NCBI GenBank assembly: GCA_032622095.1 | Contig: CP136061.1 | Location: 118,182,754 to 118,246,753 of the forward strand | Source: Siphonodentalium dalli | Taxonomy: Eukaryota; Mollusca; Scaphopoda; Gadilida; Siphonodentaliidae | Length of the DNA: 64,000 nt | Reading direction: 5' to 3' | Shown: positions 1 to 11,905 of the stretch, one piece after another | Numbering within the stretch: the stretch's first letter is position 1 | Layout: each line of letters opens with the position of its first letter | Program-made: the position numbers and the translations under genes | The notes under the pieces: generated by a model | What the model was told of the DNA's origin: nothing | Database searches by the model: none | The model's input: only the letters and a program-made list of their open reading frames with translations

Positions 1-111
1 ATCTACTTCACTGCTATAAAAAAAACGTGTTTATAGGTATCCATTTTGCGACGTCACTCACGGTCACTGATATGAAAGAGTTATCAGTTACTATTAAAGA
101 GGCGATCTAAT

Positions 112-192
112 TAATAAATAGGATATTACTTGCTTGGTTTGATATTATTGGCCTGATATCAAACAAACCAAGTAATGTCCTCTAAATATTAA
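112..192. repeat. Imperfect hairpin
   Basis: Two arms of about 25 bases (121-145 and 156-180) are inverted repeats around a short loop near 146-155, and weaker complementarity extends on both sides. It may be a small MITE remnant. I see no clear target duplication. Confidence 0.5.
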
Positions 193-409
193 TTGAATGT
201 GCCTATACTTGATTAAATGGATGCAAGTAATCAAATTACTCAATGCAAGTGCTATTTACACATACATGTATGGACATGGCGACAAGTGAAGCGGTGCCTC
301 ACCCCCCGCATTGTATACTTATAGCATGTTAGCATATCGTACATGCACTCAATTGGTATTCCGCCAATTCATTTATGGGCTATACGCGTACGTCTTTAAA
401 GAGTTGCTG

Positions 410-635
410 TACACTAAATCAGACCATGCACTGGAGTAATAAATTCATTTTCAATATAATTAGCATATTGTTTGCATCGTTCATAGAGCACATGAGTGTA
501 TTTTTCACTAAACCATGGCTCGAATTCATTCGATTGTTGCATATATTTAATAATTATGCTGAGTATAACAGGAGATGGTCCCACAAATGGCCGCATTTAG
601 GGTACTGTCCCCCTTTAAGATTGTACGGCCAAATA
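410..635 (-). pseudogene. 3' relic of a non-LTR retrotransposon (LINE) ORF2 C-terminus
   Basis: The minus strand encodes a peptide (NEFEPWFSEKYTHVLYER) that matches the C-terminal end of the larger LINE fragment at 14306-14962 (SEFEPWISAKYTIVLYER). Similarity continues at the nucleotide level beyond the peptide, through a stretch also found at about 15117-15150. It is a short, frameshifted tail of the same LINE family with no catalytic domain left. The match between the two loci is seen directly; the LINE assignment rests on the zinc-knuckle in the longer copy. Confidence 0.6.
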
Positions 636-2319
636 CTTCCATATTATTACGTTTCACCCCAATTGTCCTCACAAATTATTGCTCGCCAGCAGGTGACTCC
701 ACGTTGAATCACCGAACAGCGCGTAACACCTGTTGCAGACTCCACATGCAGCATCCCTGCTATGGTACGGCACATTGAGCTTTAAATGCTTCTTATGCAA
801 ATTCCTCGAGTGTGTGTCAAGCTAGCATGAAAGGCTTATCGCGAGATTTGAGTTTACACAAAGCTTTTCTTGTGCTTCGGCTGTTAAAATGTTTTCCCGC
901 GAAGCATGTGTGACCTCATCGGCACTTGATGTACCGTAACACGTCTACGCGCGTTTGCTGCATTACGAATTACGGCCTCCAGCATGGGCACAGGGTCAGG
1001 GGAAATGAAGGGCCAGTTACCCACCAAGGGCCATGGAGATGATACCCCTTATGATCCATTGAATGCCAAGAAACACCCCATACCACCAGCTGATACCACC
1101 AGCAAAAGAAGTGCTATATTGTCATGAAAGCGAATTATATCAATTTTAACAGCTAAAATGAGTTTGTTCCTTGGCACAGTTGAGTGCTTAAAGGCATAAT
1201 CATGTTATTTTTAAGAGCCATACAATTTACCTACTTTTATCACAGGCCTCAATGCTATAGTATGTATCGATACGTGTATATATGGTATTTCCCCCCAGGG
1301 ACGTCTGCTTTTATCGAGATGCAGCATAAAAGTCTGGCAATGCATTGCGTCACTCTTAGAACAAATGTGTATACATTCTGCACAATATGTTTTAATTTTG
1401 ATCTTAAACAAAATTGTGTAGAAATGACACATGTGCCGGTGGAATTTTCTCAACATTGAATATGAGTGTTATGTGACTATATTATAGTTAGTAGATGAGA
1501 TATGTTCTATATATTTGACACACAAACCTGGTCAAAGCTACCCTATTAAAAATCTGGCAGCAGCTTTAAAACTTTGTGCTACACAAGTATGTGCTGTTCA
1601 GTTTTGACACCAAACATTTACAACTGCTGCCAATATTTTGTTCTGTGGTAGCCTTTTCGAGTTTTGTGTCTCCAATATGCTATAATATACTCACATATTC
1701 AACGTTGAGAAAACGCCACCGTCATTTTTACACAATTTTGTTCAAGATAAAAATTAAAACATATTTTGTAGAATTTATACTTTTCTGCCATTTTGTTTTA
1801 AATTGATATAACCAAATAACCATCGCTATGTTCAGAACACATGTCCCGGCTTTTGTGACCAAAAATATTATCGAAAGTATCGGAAACATGTTTTAATTTT
1901 CGGTCTAAAAACAACAATTTTCGCATTATAAATACTTTCTGAAACATCACACTATCAGAACAAATTCAACCTATATTATATTGGTCAATAATTTCCATCT
2001 ATTGAACACTTTGGCCAAAGTTGCATGGGGGCAAGACATCCTCAAGCACACCCCCTGTCGCCAAGTACATGGGCACGCCCAACAACGTCATTCGAACTGC
2101 ACAAGACAATACTGAACAAACAAACAAATCATCCAATACACACACGATTGCATATCGAGAGATTCTTAATCATGGTCCACGATTAGATAGCGACTGATAT
2201 GCAAACGCAGTAACAGGTGACACGCGAGGCTATATGACTATACATTTCGTATCCTGAGTTAATCGATATGGTGATAGCACTCTCTCTCTATATACAAAGT
2301 TCGTTCTCTATATAGAACG
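636..2319. other. Anonymous AT-rich DNA without a recognisable gene
   Basis: No ORF here resembles a known protein. The only structure I see is the old inverted repeat at about 1370-1790, listed separately. The short frames of 60-91 codons overlap on both strands across that inverted repeat, as expected of non-coding DNA. Confidence 0.6.
1370..1790. repeat. Diverged inverted repeat (old foldback or MITE)
   Basis: The segment around 1380-1465 (attttgatcttaaacaaaat, then a run ending in ctcaacattga) reappears inverted around 1680-1770 (tcaacgttgag, then ttttgttcaagataaaaatt). Nearer the centre, gctacc at about 1540 pairs with ggtagc at about 1648. The arms carry many mismatches, so this is an old element, and I could not define its ends. 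Confidence 0.5.
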
Positions 2320-2321
2320 TA

Positions 2322-2530
2322 CAGTAATGCTCTAAGTAATCGTTTAACCACAGCAGAATTAAGGGTAACTTTTCAGGATTTAGTCGGAAATATGGCTTGT
2401 TGCCATTCATCGGAAAGCTCTCGGGGACAGATTTCTGATGAATGGCAACAAGCCATATTTCCGACTAAATCCTGAAAAGTTACCCATAATTCTGCTGTGG
2501 TTAAGAAGTCGATTACTTAGAGCATTACTG
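2322..2530. mobile_element. Palindromic Tc1/mariner-like MITE, copy 1
   Basis: The 209-bp element is almost wholly an inverted repeat. It begins CAGTAATGCTCTAAGTAATC and ends with the near-complement, leaving a loop of roughly 25 bases near 2415-2440. It is bounded by TA on both sides (2320-2321 and 2531-2532), the target duplication typical of the Tc1/mariner superfamily. A second full copy is at 15632-15832 and a half copy at 45041-45145. It carries no ORF, so it would need a transposase from elsewhere. The family assignment is inferred from the TA target and the terminal inverted repeats. Confidence 0.85.
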
Positions 2531-2532
2531 TA

Positions 2533-5108
2533 CTTTGGCGAAATACCGATATTTGTATGAAAGATTTTACAACACTAAAATTGATCAAATTTGGTCAAAT
2601 ATAAGTCAAATTATCCCATTGGGCTTTGGGGAGTTTATGTGAACCCATTTGGAAGCACTTTTCAAAACAACTCCGTAATTTCGTCAATAATGCTAGCCTC
2701 AATTATATATATCCTCGCATGGCGGGAGTTATAGGGATTTTATATGGGAAAGTATATTATGCGCTATCTAATCGTGTGGTTACTGTGTGACACAACACTG
2801 CACAAACAAATTGCTATAACTGGAGCGACTATTCAAATATCTTGTTCCAAATTTTTGTGATTTTTATAAAGCTTTACGCAACTTATATATCCCCATAAAT
2901 ATGACATATAAACTGCTTGTGTATCTATTCAGCCATTTTATGTATTCTGTTCATGTAACATCGTATATGCTATTATCATTGCTTATCAACTAATGCTTCT
3001 TCCCCATAGACCAATAACAGACGGACCCTAAGTCCAGAAATGCCATCGTCACATTTTACGTGCATCTTGGCACATATAATATCCATAAAATATGGAACCC
3101 CCATATGCCAAAACAATAGTTTGTATATACATATTGATTTCCGGGATACATATAATATTCTCGACACATTGTATGGCAACATGTTGCGCTTATTGCCTCG
3201 ATCATAACGATATGCACACTTGTTATGGAAATTACATTCGATGCAGTCAGCATGCAGTGATACGACACACATGACACATTCACGATTGCTACAGTCTATT
3301 ATTTATGGCATTACTGTACTTCACATTGTTTTTACATTCAGGCAAAGATACGTAATCAGTCAGCGAACCCGGATGTACATTAAGGTACATGGGATGGAGT
3401 TAATATATCCCCAAAAGAAGACCCATTATTCCAGAAGTGTGCAAAATCGAAAGCTTCAACGGACATATATAGCTTTCGAGCTTTCAAATTTTATCTACGT
3501 AATGTGGAAGCAGGAATGAGATAGGTTGACAAATACACGAAATAATGTTATACCGGCTTCATATGCTCTGAAAAAGGCTTTCCATGCTGGTCACAGCCAT
3601 TTTCCAGCTGTTTTCAATGTTCTAACGCTCTTTATTTCTACCATAGCAGGAATTGACTAAAATGTAACGCTCTTTTCTGTTTCATGTCGCGCAAATTGTT
3701 GTTTTTTGTTTGGGACCAAAACGTGGTGTTCAACGTTGTATTTTTTATGACTTCAGCTGACTTCAGTGAGGTTTTCTGTGACATATAATGCTCGTGGAAA
3801 GGTAGTTAAAGTATTTATCGACCTATTTCGATACCGGGAAAAATTCAAAAGCGATTATTATTAGGTGCATTTTGGAGCGCAAACCGCCAAGTGACATTAC
3901 ATCTTTAAATCATGAAAACAAAAATAGAAATAAGAGACGTGGCCAGAGGGACGTATGTGTGTGGCTGTTCAGTTTTAAATTCCCAACTGCATCGCTCCTT
4001 TGAAACTTATTATCTGAACATTTCCCAACAAGGAATGTGAATCTTTCTGCACTCCTGTTAGCGTTTCGACTGTCTGTCTTCTCTGATTATACATGAACAC
4101 CCCTCCAAATGAATAATAGCCCATTCCAATGCATATTTTGTATTTAACTGGCGGGATATTCCATTTGGCAAAGAAAGAATTAATTCAAGCCGAGACAGTA
4201 CATCAATTAAATGTTTAGTTCGTCGAGTATTAACCATGGAGAGGACCTGCGCAATGAAATCAAATTAACACACATGCACCTTTATGTATATATCCCAAAC
4301 TCAAAAGACCCGCTCATGTGATTATCAATTATTTATCTCACTCAAAAGCAACCTCGAAATATATGTAAATACAACACAAACACCGGTTTGTGGTCCAGGA
4401 ATTCGATCGATAAATTTTATTTGATCAGACACAGCTATCGTGTTTGTCTACGTTAGTAAAATGCACATCGTGGCTTTCCATACACATAATTATTCGAATA
4501 AATGAATCTACGTGTATTGTGGTCTTCCATATACTATTTTATTTATACGACACATACCTTTGCTTGGACCTCGGCACCTATTCCGGATTTGGTCGCTCTG
4601 TAAGCCATGATTTTTTAGGAATGTGTGTGTGAGGTTGGTCCCGACTAAACTTCGTCAACGCGTCCTGAGTGTACTAATACAGAGATCGAGTGCGCTCGAT
4701 TAATATGTGCAGTATCAACCACAAAGTGGCGGCAAATTACAACAGGCAAAGAGTCGTGTGAGTCAAGCCGGAATACCCGCTGTGCAGGGAATAGTTTGAC
4801 AATGTACCGGGCGTGGTTACATTCAATAAAGGTGTCCTGTTCAAGTAGCGATAATGTCTTAGTTGTTAACCACAGTAATGTCAAGTGACGGGTTTAATTG
4901 GATGAGTGGTATTGTGAAAACAATAAGTGTGATTTCGAATCGGCGGTAGAATTGCCATATATGGGCTGTGCTTGTAAATTGTATCAAATGGGTGTGAACT
5001 GTCCATCTTTGAATTACCAACTACATTCTCCGACCGGACTAAATCCCTAATTCCAAAAGTGATATTTTATTTGACGACCCTCCCCGTCTATCTCAGGAGG
5101 TATTGGTC
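2533..5108. other. Anonymous DNA, no gene recognised
   Basis: Short frames such as 3220-3519 (99 codons) and 4645-4884 (minus, 79 codons) show no recognisable domain. No strong repeat was seen by eye. This may be intergenic or intronic sequence. Confidence 0.55.
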
Positions 5109-5114
5109 GACCTT

Positions 5115-6039
5115 TATGGGGCGCCGTTCTTCTATTTATTACCTATTTAGTGATATCACTAATTCATTTTATGATATCACTAATTCGATTATGTGATATC
5201 ACTAATTCATTTTGTGATATCACAAATTATTTTGTGATATCACTAAATATTTTAAGATATCACAAATTCTAATTCTTGATATCATAAAATCGAATATGTG
5301 ATATCACAAAATAGTAGCATTTAGTGATATCACTAATTCTATTTTGGGATATCACATATTCATTTTGTGATATCATAAAATTGAATATGTGATATCACTA
5401 ATTCATTTTGTGATATCAATAAATAGGAAATGGCATAGCTTGCCGCGCCATTCTACTATTTATGTAACATTCTGTGATATCATAAAATCGAATTATTGAT
5501 ATCACTAAATGCTTACTATTTTGTGATATCACAAATTCGAATATGTGATATCAAATATTCATTTTGTGATATCACAAAATTACTATGGGGCGCCGTTCTT
5601 CTATTTATTACCTATTTAGTGATATCATAAAATCATTTTGTGATATCACTAATTCGAATTTGTGATATCATTAAATGATTTTATGATATCACAAAATCGA
5701 ATATGTGATATCACAAAATAGTAGCATTTAGTGATATCACAAAATCAAATTTGTGATATCATAAATTCATTTACACGATTTAGTGATATCACAAAATAAT
5801 ATTAGTGATGTAACTAAATAGTCATGTTGTCAGAATTAGTGATATCACAAAATGAATATGTGATATCACAAAATCGAATTTGTGATATCACTAATTCATT
5901 TTATGATATCACAAAATCGATTTTGTGATATCACAAAATAATAAGCATTTAGTGATATCACAAAATCGATTTTGTGATATCATAAAATGAATTAGTGATA
6001 TCACTAAATAGGTAATAAATAGCAGAACGGCGCCCCATA
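5115..6039. mobile_element. 925-bp inverted-terminal-repeat element filled with GATATC palindromes
   Basis: Terminal inverted repeats of about 45 bp begin TATGGGGCGCCGTTCTTCTA at 5115 and end as the near-exact complement at 6039. The element is flanked by an exact 6-bp direct repeat, GACCTT, at 5109-5114 and 6040-6045, which marks it as an inserted unit. The interior is a minisatellite of roughly 20-24 bp, each unit centred on the palindrome GTGATATCAC. By hand I count about 34 GATATC sites in under 900 bp. An internal copy of the terminal repeat occurs at about 5584-5625, and a diverged one near 5433-5461, so the element may have grown by internal duplication. There is no ORF. I do not recognise the superfamily. 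Confidence 0.85.
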
Positions 6040-6045
6040 GACCTT

Positions 6046-6945
6046 TGCATTCCGCCCCCCCCCCCACACAAGGACTCAACTTCAACCCAGTAATGTCTCC
6101 TCTAATCTTTTGTTCGGTTGTTATTGTTCTTTGTTCGCCATTATAGTAAATAAAATATCACATGCGGGTTTGGTTTTTATCATCAACTCCATTCGTTATA
6201 ACACGCTTACAAATTAGTCATAAAGCCGACACTAAAATGCATTATGGCTGTCAAGATGGCGGCCGAAATATGAACATTTCCCGCCAAAGCCGAATCGACC
6301 CTAATAACGTAATGTCTGCTTCAGACCAGACTCCAGTGGGTATTATTGTTATTATAACTCCACCCATGCATGTTTGTAGGAAATACTCCGTCTAGCTTGG
6401 ATTCCACTTATACTTGAATCCCTGTTGTGATTCGTATTATGGTGTGTGAACTATAAACTGTCTTTTAGTCCAATGGCTTTCGGGTGTTAGATTAATATTG
6501 CGTTTATTGGTTGGTGGTCCTGTTATTAGCACATGTGACGTGGTCATGTTCCAAAGAGTATTGTGCATTGATGATTGGATGTGCAGCAACACTTCAGGTT
6601 ACAAACAACTAATTATTTTCCAAAGGCGACAATGTTAACTATAAGTCCCGCCGGCCATGGGTTAAGCCTATTTGAACTTCAAGGGGTCAATTTTCCCTTA
6701 GAACGTCATCCGATACACCAGTCTGTGACAACAAACGCGCACTTTTCGGTATTGTTTTCAAAAGATAATCTTGCATTTCCACAACTACCCCATTTACTGC
6801 ACAAAATTCAGCAGCATAAAAATACCCAGATCACTTCCGTAACTTAGGAACCCCACCAGACTGTTCATGGCCACCTAAACAAAAATGATCGCCATATTTA
6901 CGTAGGCTATGAATTTCTGTTCCCGCTTAGGGAAATTTCCCTCAA
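6046..6945. other. Anonymous DNA between two mobile elements
   Basis: A poly-C run lies at about 6053-6064, and a short frame at 6575-6847 (90 codons) lacks any recognisable domain. A sequence matching the YY1-type consensus AAGATGGCGGCC is at about 6253-6264, but with no gene attached I give it no regulatory role. Confidence 0.5.
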
Positions 6946-6969
6946 TAGTTGGGGAGCCCGCATATGTTC

Positions 6970-7440
6970 TATTTACACTTTTGCGTACAAAAGGTTTGAC
7001 CACCTAAAGTTGGTACCAATAATGGAACATTCTGAAAAACCGATTTCTTAAGTTGCGCATTCCTGGGGTTTAGGGGCTGATGAACCCCAAAAAGTGCCAA
7101 AAATCACTTCTATTTACACTTCCGCGTACATCGATGAATTTTTGTTTGATGATACTCCTAAGTGTACTGATTAAGAAAACACAACTTAAGAAAGGGATTT
7201 TCCTGGGGTTTTCAGATAAGAAAGGGGGTCCCATGCTGAACCCCAAAACGTGATTTTTCACTTTTTTTTACACTTTCGCGTACATCCATAATTTTTGGTC
7301 TCAAAGTACTTTGATATATACTAATTATAAAAACACAACTTAAGAAGCAACTTTTCCTGGGGTTTTAAGATAAGAAGGGGGTCATCGGGTCACCCCTCAA
7401 AACGTAAAAAAATCACTTTTATTTACATGATTGCATTCGT
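6970..7440 (+). repeat. Tandem repeat of about 150 bp, left foldback arm
   Basis: The block TTTACACTT followed within a few bases by GCGTACA recurs at about 6971, 7111 and 7269, and more weakly at 7421. It is followed each time by cttaag and a cctggggttt plus gataagaa block. The spacing is about 140-158 bp. Confidence 0.7.
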
Positions 7441-7689
7441 CCAACGTGTGTGTATGTGCGTACACCGGTACCTGGAACGTTGCACTATTACAACCAATAC
7501 ATCCCTAAATCGATACTATCAACTTAAGAAATATATATTCATGTCGTTTTCTGATAAGAACGAGACTTGTTACCCCCCCCCCCCCCACAACCCGATCCAT
7601 TTTCTAGAACTATAAGTGAGCCAGTTTTATGAAAATTATAGCAGGAAAATTTAGTAAAATGTATACAAATGTATATATTTTCGTGAAGC

Positions 7690-8740
7690 TAAGACATAAT
7701 GACACTTTTTTGGGCCAAAATTGAAACTCACCATCCAAGATGGCCGCCAAAATGGCCGCCGGAAGTTGAAAATATGACATTTTTTCACAAATATCTTCTA
7801 GATCAATTCATGCTGTTTGGAACTGGTTGAGTAATGCAACTTTATTTTGTGTTTTGTATATTAACTGATCATTGGAGCAATTAAATATGCAATTATTGGG
7901 GTCCTAACCCCTTCCTATCCCTAAAAAATTTGATTGTACAGAATGCGGTATAAAATTTCACCAAAAAAAATCACAATTGGGATTCTAGTCATATTTCAAC
8001 AAGAAATGAACAGAACTTTGTAATGTGAGTGAGGCATATCATTACCTATGCATATTCCAAATCACTGGAACCAAAATTCTTACTTTGGTTCAAAATGGCT
8101 GCCAATATGGCCGCCAAAATATGGAAAATGGTAAATATTACACCAGATTGTCCTGCAATCGCTTACAAGTTGTGTTGATGTATAAAATTGGCCATTCTGC
8201 ATTCTATACATTGAATACTAACATGTCTGATGCACCATCGTTAATTGTTACTATTTTCACCACTGACATCGTCAAAAATATTGGACTTTTCTCTAAAAAA
8301 AACTTGACATAAATATTGGCAAAAATTCAGTTTTCAGGTTTGGACCATTTTTTCAGGTAAAATATAACTATCTTTGGATTGAAAGGTGTTTATTGTTTTG
8401 GTCTATCTTAAATGTGTCACACTACGGTGTTTATAGACCAAATTGCTCAAGATGGCTTCCAAAATGGCAACCAAATTTGTAAAATGCTAAGTTTTTACAT
8501 ATATCCCGAACATTCTCTGAATTATCCGAAAAAGTAGCAAATTGTGACTCACTTGGTTATTATACGTGTTAGTTAATTAACTGACAACTACATGTTCTAT
8601 TCCCAGTTGTCCCAGTTCCGTATGGGGCATGACAAATTCATTTTAAAGTATGTAATTTTGCCGAGAACCTCTTTTGTGATTTTGGCCATATTTATTGAAA
8701 GGAAATGGGCAGAACTTTGAGACAGAACTGAGATGGACCA
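7690..8740 (+). repeat. Diverged tandem repeat of about 355 bp, left foldback arm
   Basis: The motif AAGATGGCCGCC or AATGGCNNCC recurs near 7737, 8092 and 8448, about 355 bp apart, with similar flanking text. The mirror image lies in the right arm at roughly 11950-13010. No protein-like ORF is visible. Confidence 0.5.
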
Positions 8741-8829
8741 TAATCTTTGGCTATTCTGGTCCATTATGATAAAAAAATGTCTACATGATACAGTGTGGAT
8801 GCCAAGATCGTAGCCAGGGAGTTACTCTG

Positions 8830-9680
8830 TGGTCATATGTGAGGTGAATAGGTATACAGGGAGTTATTGTATGTCATGACTGATGTGAGTAGGTATACAA
8901 TGAGTGACTATATGGTTATAAGTGGGTTGTCCATGGTAAGATGGATCTAGGTATACAGGGAGAGGTCATGGTCAGGTGTGAGGTGAATCTGCATGCATGG
9001 AGTGACTGTATGGTGTATGATTGTGTATATCCAGTACGGGTGCATCCGGTGTGCCTGTATGGTCATTGGTGTGGTGTATGGATATAGCTACATGGTCATC
9101 TATGTGTTGATTATGTATATATGGAGTGACTGTAATATCATGGGTGGGATGTACATGTGTTGTCTGTATGATCATGGATGGGGTGTGTGGATAAATAGGT
9201 AGTGATTTTACGGTTACGGGTAATGTGTATAAGTATACATGGAATGACTGTACGGTCATGATTGAATATGAATACCTGTAGTAAGCTGGTTGGACATTAT
9301 CGAGCGTGTAGGTACATAGGGGGTGTCCTTGTGGTAACGGGTGGGATGTATATTTATATATATATATTGTGGATGTATTATCATTGGTGGGTGTATAGGG
9401 CTTAGCTGTATTATCATGGATGGCGTGTATGATTATACAGTGAATTGCTGAATTGTCATGTGTGAGGTGTATATGCAAGTTTGGATTGTTTGAGTGGTCG
9501 TATGTGCGGTTTTTTGTATATCTGGAAGGGCTGAATGGCCATTAGTGAGGGTTACATGTATACCTGGAGTGAATCTATGGTCTAGGGTGGGCTGCATATG
9601 TATATCGAGTGGTTATATGACTATGTGTGTCGAATAGGTATACAGGTAGTGACTCTATGGTTAATGGTGAGATGAGTACA
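8830..9680 (+). repeat. 42-bp minisatellite, forward orientation, left block
   Basis: Degenerate units follow the pattern gagtgactgtatggtcat, then about 10 variable bases, then gtatacatg. The period is about 42 bp, with many diverged and fused units. The 168-codon minus-strand frame here (8972-9478) is a read-through of the satellite rich in His and Thr, not a gene. Confidence 0.8.
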
Positions 9681-9689
9681 TGTAGGTAT

Positions 9690-10329
9690 ATATTATATCT
9701 TACCGTTGTGTCGCCGTCGCTGATTGGCCGAGAGGCAGGCTCTATTGTGCATAGTGCTTGTACCCAATATCATGTGGTGTGACGTAGGCCATTTTCGTAA
9801 GCGTAGAGCACGGTTTAGGGGATTATGACGTAGACCACTATGCATGGGATTATAATCTGTGTTGTCGACAAATAGTTTTGATTGAGAGATTAGTCATATC
9901 GCGCGTGCATAGTTATTGTCAAATGGATATTTTATACCAATAACTCAGAGTGAACGCTATAAGCTGTGATATGTATATGCTGTCAAGCTAGCATGCTTGT
10001 CTGAAATACGCCAGCGTCACTGATTGACACAGCGAACAATGACCAGGGCGTGCATATATACCATTCAATTCAATCCACTGGTAGTATACGTTTGCGGGAT
10101 AACATATCTATTACGCGCTTGGGTTAGAAATAAAATGATGTATATATATAAATATTATAGAACATCAGTTTGTAAATTCATGTTCAATATAATATAATGA
10201 TTAGCGCAATGTAAATACATGAAATATAAATACAAATATATATGAAATGGCCGATGGTGTAACCATATTAAAGTATCAGTTTGTCTATGAATGTTCGATA
10301 TAATATAATGAGTAGAGCATGTCTTGTCT
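9690..10329. other. Single-copy insert inside the satellite region
   Basis: This segment breaks the minisatellite and is not part of the 42-bp pattern. It contains two direct copies of a roughly 115-bp block carrying tcagtttgt and aatataatataatga, near 10165 and 10280. Nothing protein-coding is recognised. Confidence 0.5.
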
Positions 10330-10378
10330 GTGCCTACGCGAATGTAGTGGCCACTGGCCACTACATTGGCGTAGGCAC
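10330..10378. repeat. Compact hairpin at the foldback centre
   Basis: Two 24-base arms (10330-10353 and 10355-10378) are inverted repeats around a single base at 10354, with one mismatched pair. It lies close to the symmetry axis of the 6.8-kb foldback. Confidence 0.85.
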
Positions 10379-10429
10379 CTCCAAGCCATGCTCTATTCAT
10401 ATAACAAGTAGTGACTGTGTGATCATAAA

Positions 10430-11206
10430 TGTAATGAACATCTATACAGGGGGTGACAGGCGTATGAGTATACATGTACCTGGTGTTCCTGTTGGGTGAC
10501 TCGTGTCGGTATCGTCATGTGTAGGTTATACCAGTAGACACACGTGTTGCTTTATTGTCATGGGCGAGTGATATGTGTATATAGTGAGTGGCTATATGAC
10601 CATGGATGAGGTGCATATGCATACATGGAGTGACTATACTGACATGGCTGGGGTGTATTAGTATATATTGAGTGGCTATTCGGCTATGGTGTGACAAATA
10701 GGGATACATGGATTGACATGGCCACTGTTGGGGTGAATATGAATACAAGGATTGACCATGATCATGTATGAGTGTTTTGAATAGGTACACACAGGGTGAC
10801 TAAATGGCCATAGGTCAGGTGAAGGAGTATACCAGGTAACATGGGTGAGGATATGTGTATGAAGCGAGTGGCTATATGGCCATTGGTGATGTGCATATGC
10901 ATACCGGAATGACTTTATGGTCATTGTTGTGGTGTTGATGTATATATTGATTGTCCATTTGACCATGCGTTTGGAGAATAGGTATACAGGGGATGACCTT
11001 ATGGCCAATGGTGAGATGAATGGGTATACATGGAGTGACTATATGGTTATGGGTCATGTTTAGGAGTATACCCGGTGTGCTTGCATTGTGACGCGTGGCT
11101 GTATGGTCATCCGTGGTCATGGGTCAGGTGTACATGTATACAGTGGGTAACTATATTGTTATGTCTGTGGTGTTTATGTATATATGTAATGACTGTGTGA
11201 TAATGA
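10430..11206 (+). repeat. 42-bp minisatellite, forward orientation, right block
   Basis: The units are the same as at 8830-9680. Two adjacent units at 10627-10668 and the 42 bases preceding them illustrate the 42-base period. The block ends at the hairpin at 11207. Confidence 0.8.
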
Positions 11207-11287
11207 GTGGCTATCGCTTTCCACGATATGACATGACCTCTCTATTGATTAACATATCCTTGAGTTATTGTGGAAAGCGATAGCCAC
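11207..11287. repeat. Hairpin with perfect 18-bp stem at the satellite orientation switch
   Basis: GTGGCTATCGCTTTCCAC at 11207-11224 is perfectly complementary to 11270-11287, with a 45-base loop. To its left the minisatellite runs forward and to its right it runs in reverse. Confidence 0.9.
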
Positions 11288-11289
11288 CC

Positions 11290-11905
11290 AAGGTACACAT
11301 GTAAAACCCACCCATTACCCCAGTCACTCCATATGTACGTAAACACCACACAAATGACAATATAGTCACCCACTTTATACACGTACATGTACTAATACAC
11401 CTGATCATACAGCCATACTTTGTTATACCCGCACATACCACAAATGACGATACAGCCACGCGCCTCCATGCATGAACACCAGGTATACACCTACACCCGA
11501 CCATATAGTCACTCTATGTATACATATTCACTACATTCACGATCATACAGTCACTCATTGTATACATATTCACCTCACCATGGACCACACAGCCACTACA
11601 TGTATACCTATTCGCCATACCCATGACCATGGAGTCAATCCAGGTATACATATGCACATCACCAATGGTGAGCCCTTCCAGATATACCAATATCCGCACA
11701 TACGACCACTCATACGTTCCATACTTGCCATACTCATACACGCCATCCATGATAATAAATCTACTCCCCATACATCACCAATGTTAACACATCCACAACA
11801 TATATAAATATACGTCCCACCGTTACCAACAGGGCACTCCCTATATACCCACACATCATTCATGACCATACAATAACTCCCTGTATACCTATTATCCTCA
11901 TCTAT
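11290..11905 (-). repeat. 42-bp minisatellite, reverse orientation
   Basis: This block carries the complement of the forward units (for example catacagtcactc and atatagtcac). The His/Thr-rich ORFs here (11472-11807 and others) are satellite translations. At its right end it merges into the right foldback arm at the sequence aactccctggctac. Confidence 0.8.

Noticed and set aside
5140-6010. CRISPR-like appearance of regularly spaced GTGATATCAC words
   Set aside because: The spacers are not unique, the period is only about 20-24 bases, and the whole unit is a TIR-bounded element in eukaryotic DNA.
6250-6266. Sequence matching the YY1-type consensus AAGATGGCGGCC, and similar words at 7740 and 8100
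   Set aside because: No transcription unit is attached, and the later ones are parts of a tandem repeat in a foldback arm.
8972-9478. 168-codon minus-strand ORF rich in His and Thr
   Set aside because: It is a translation of the 42-bp minisatellite; similar frames occur on both strands in all satellite blocks.
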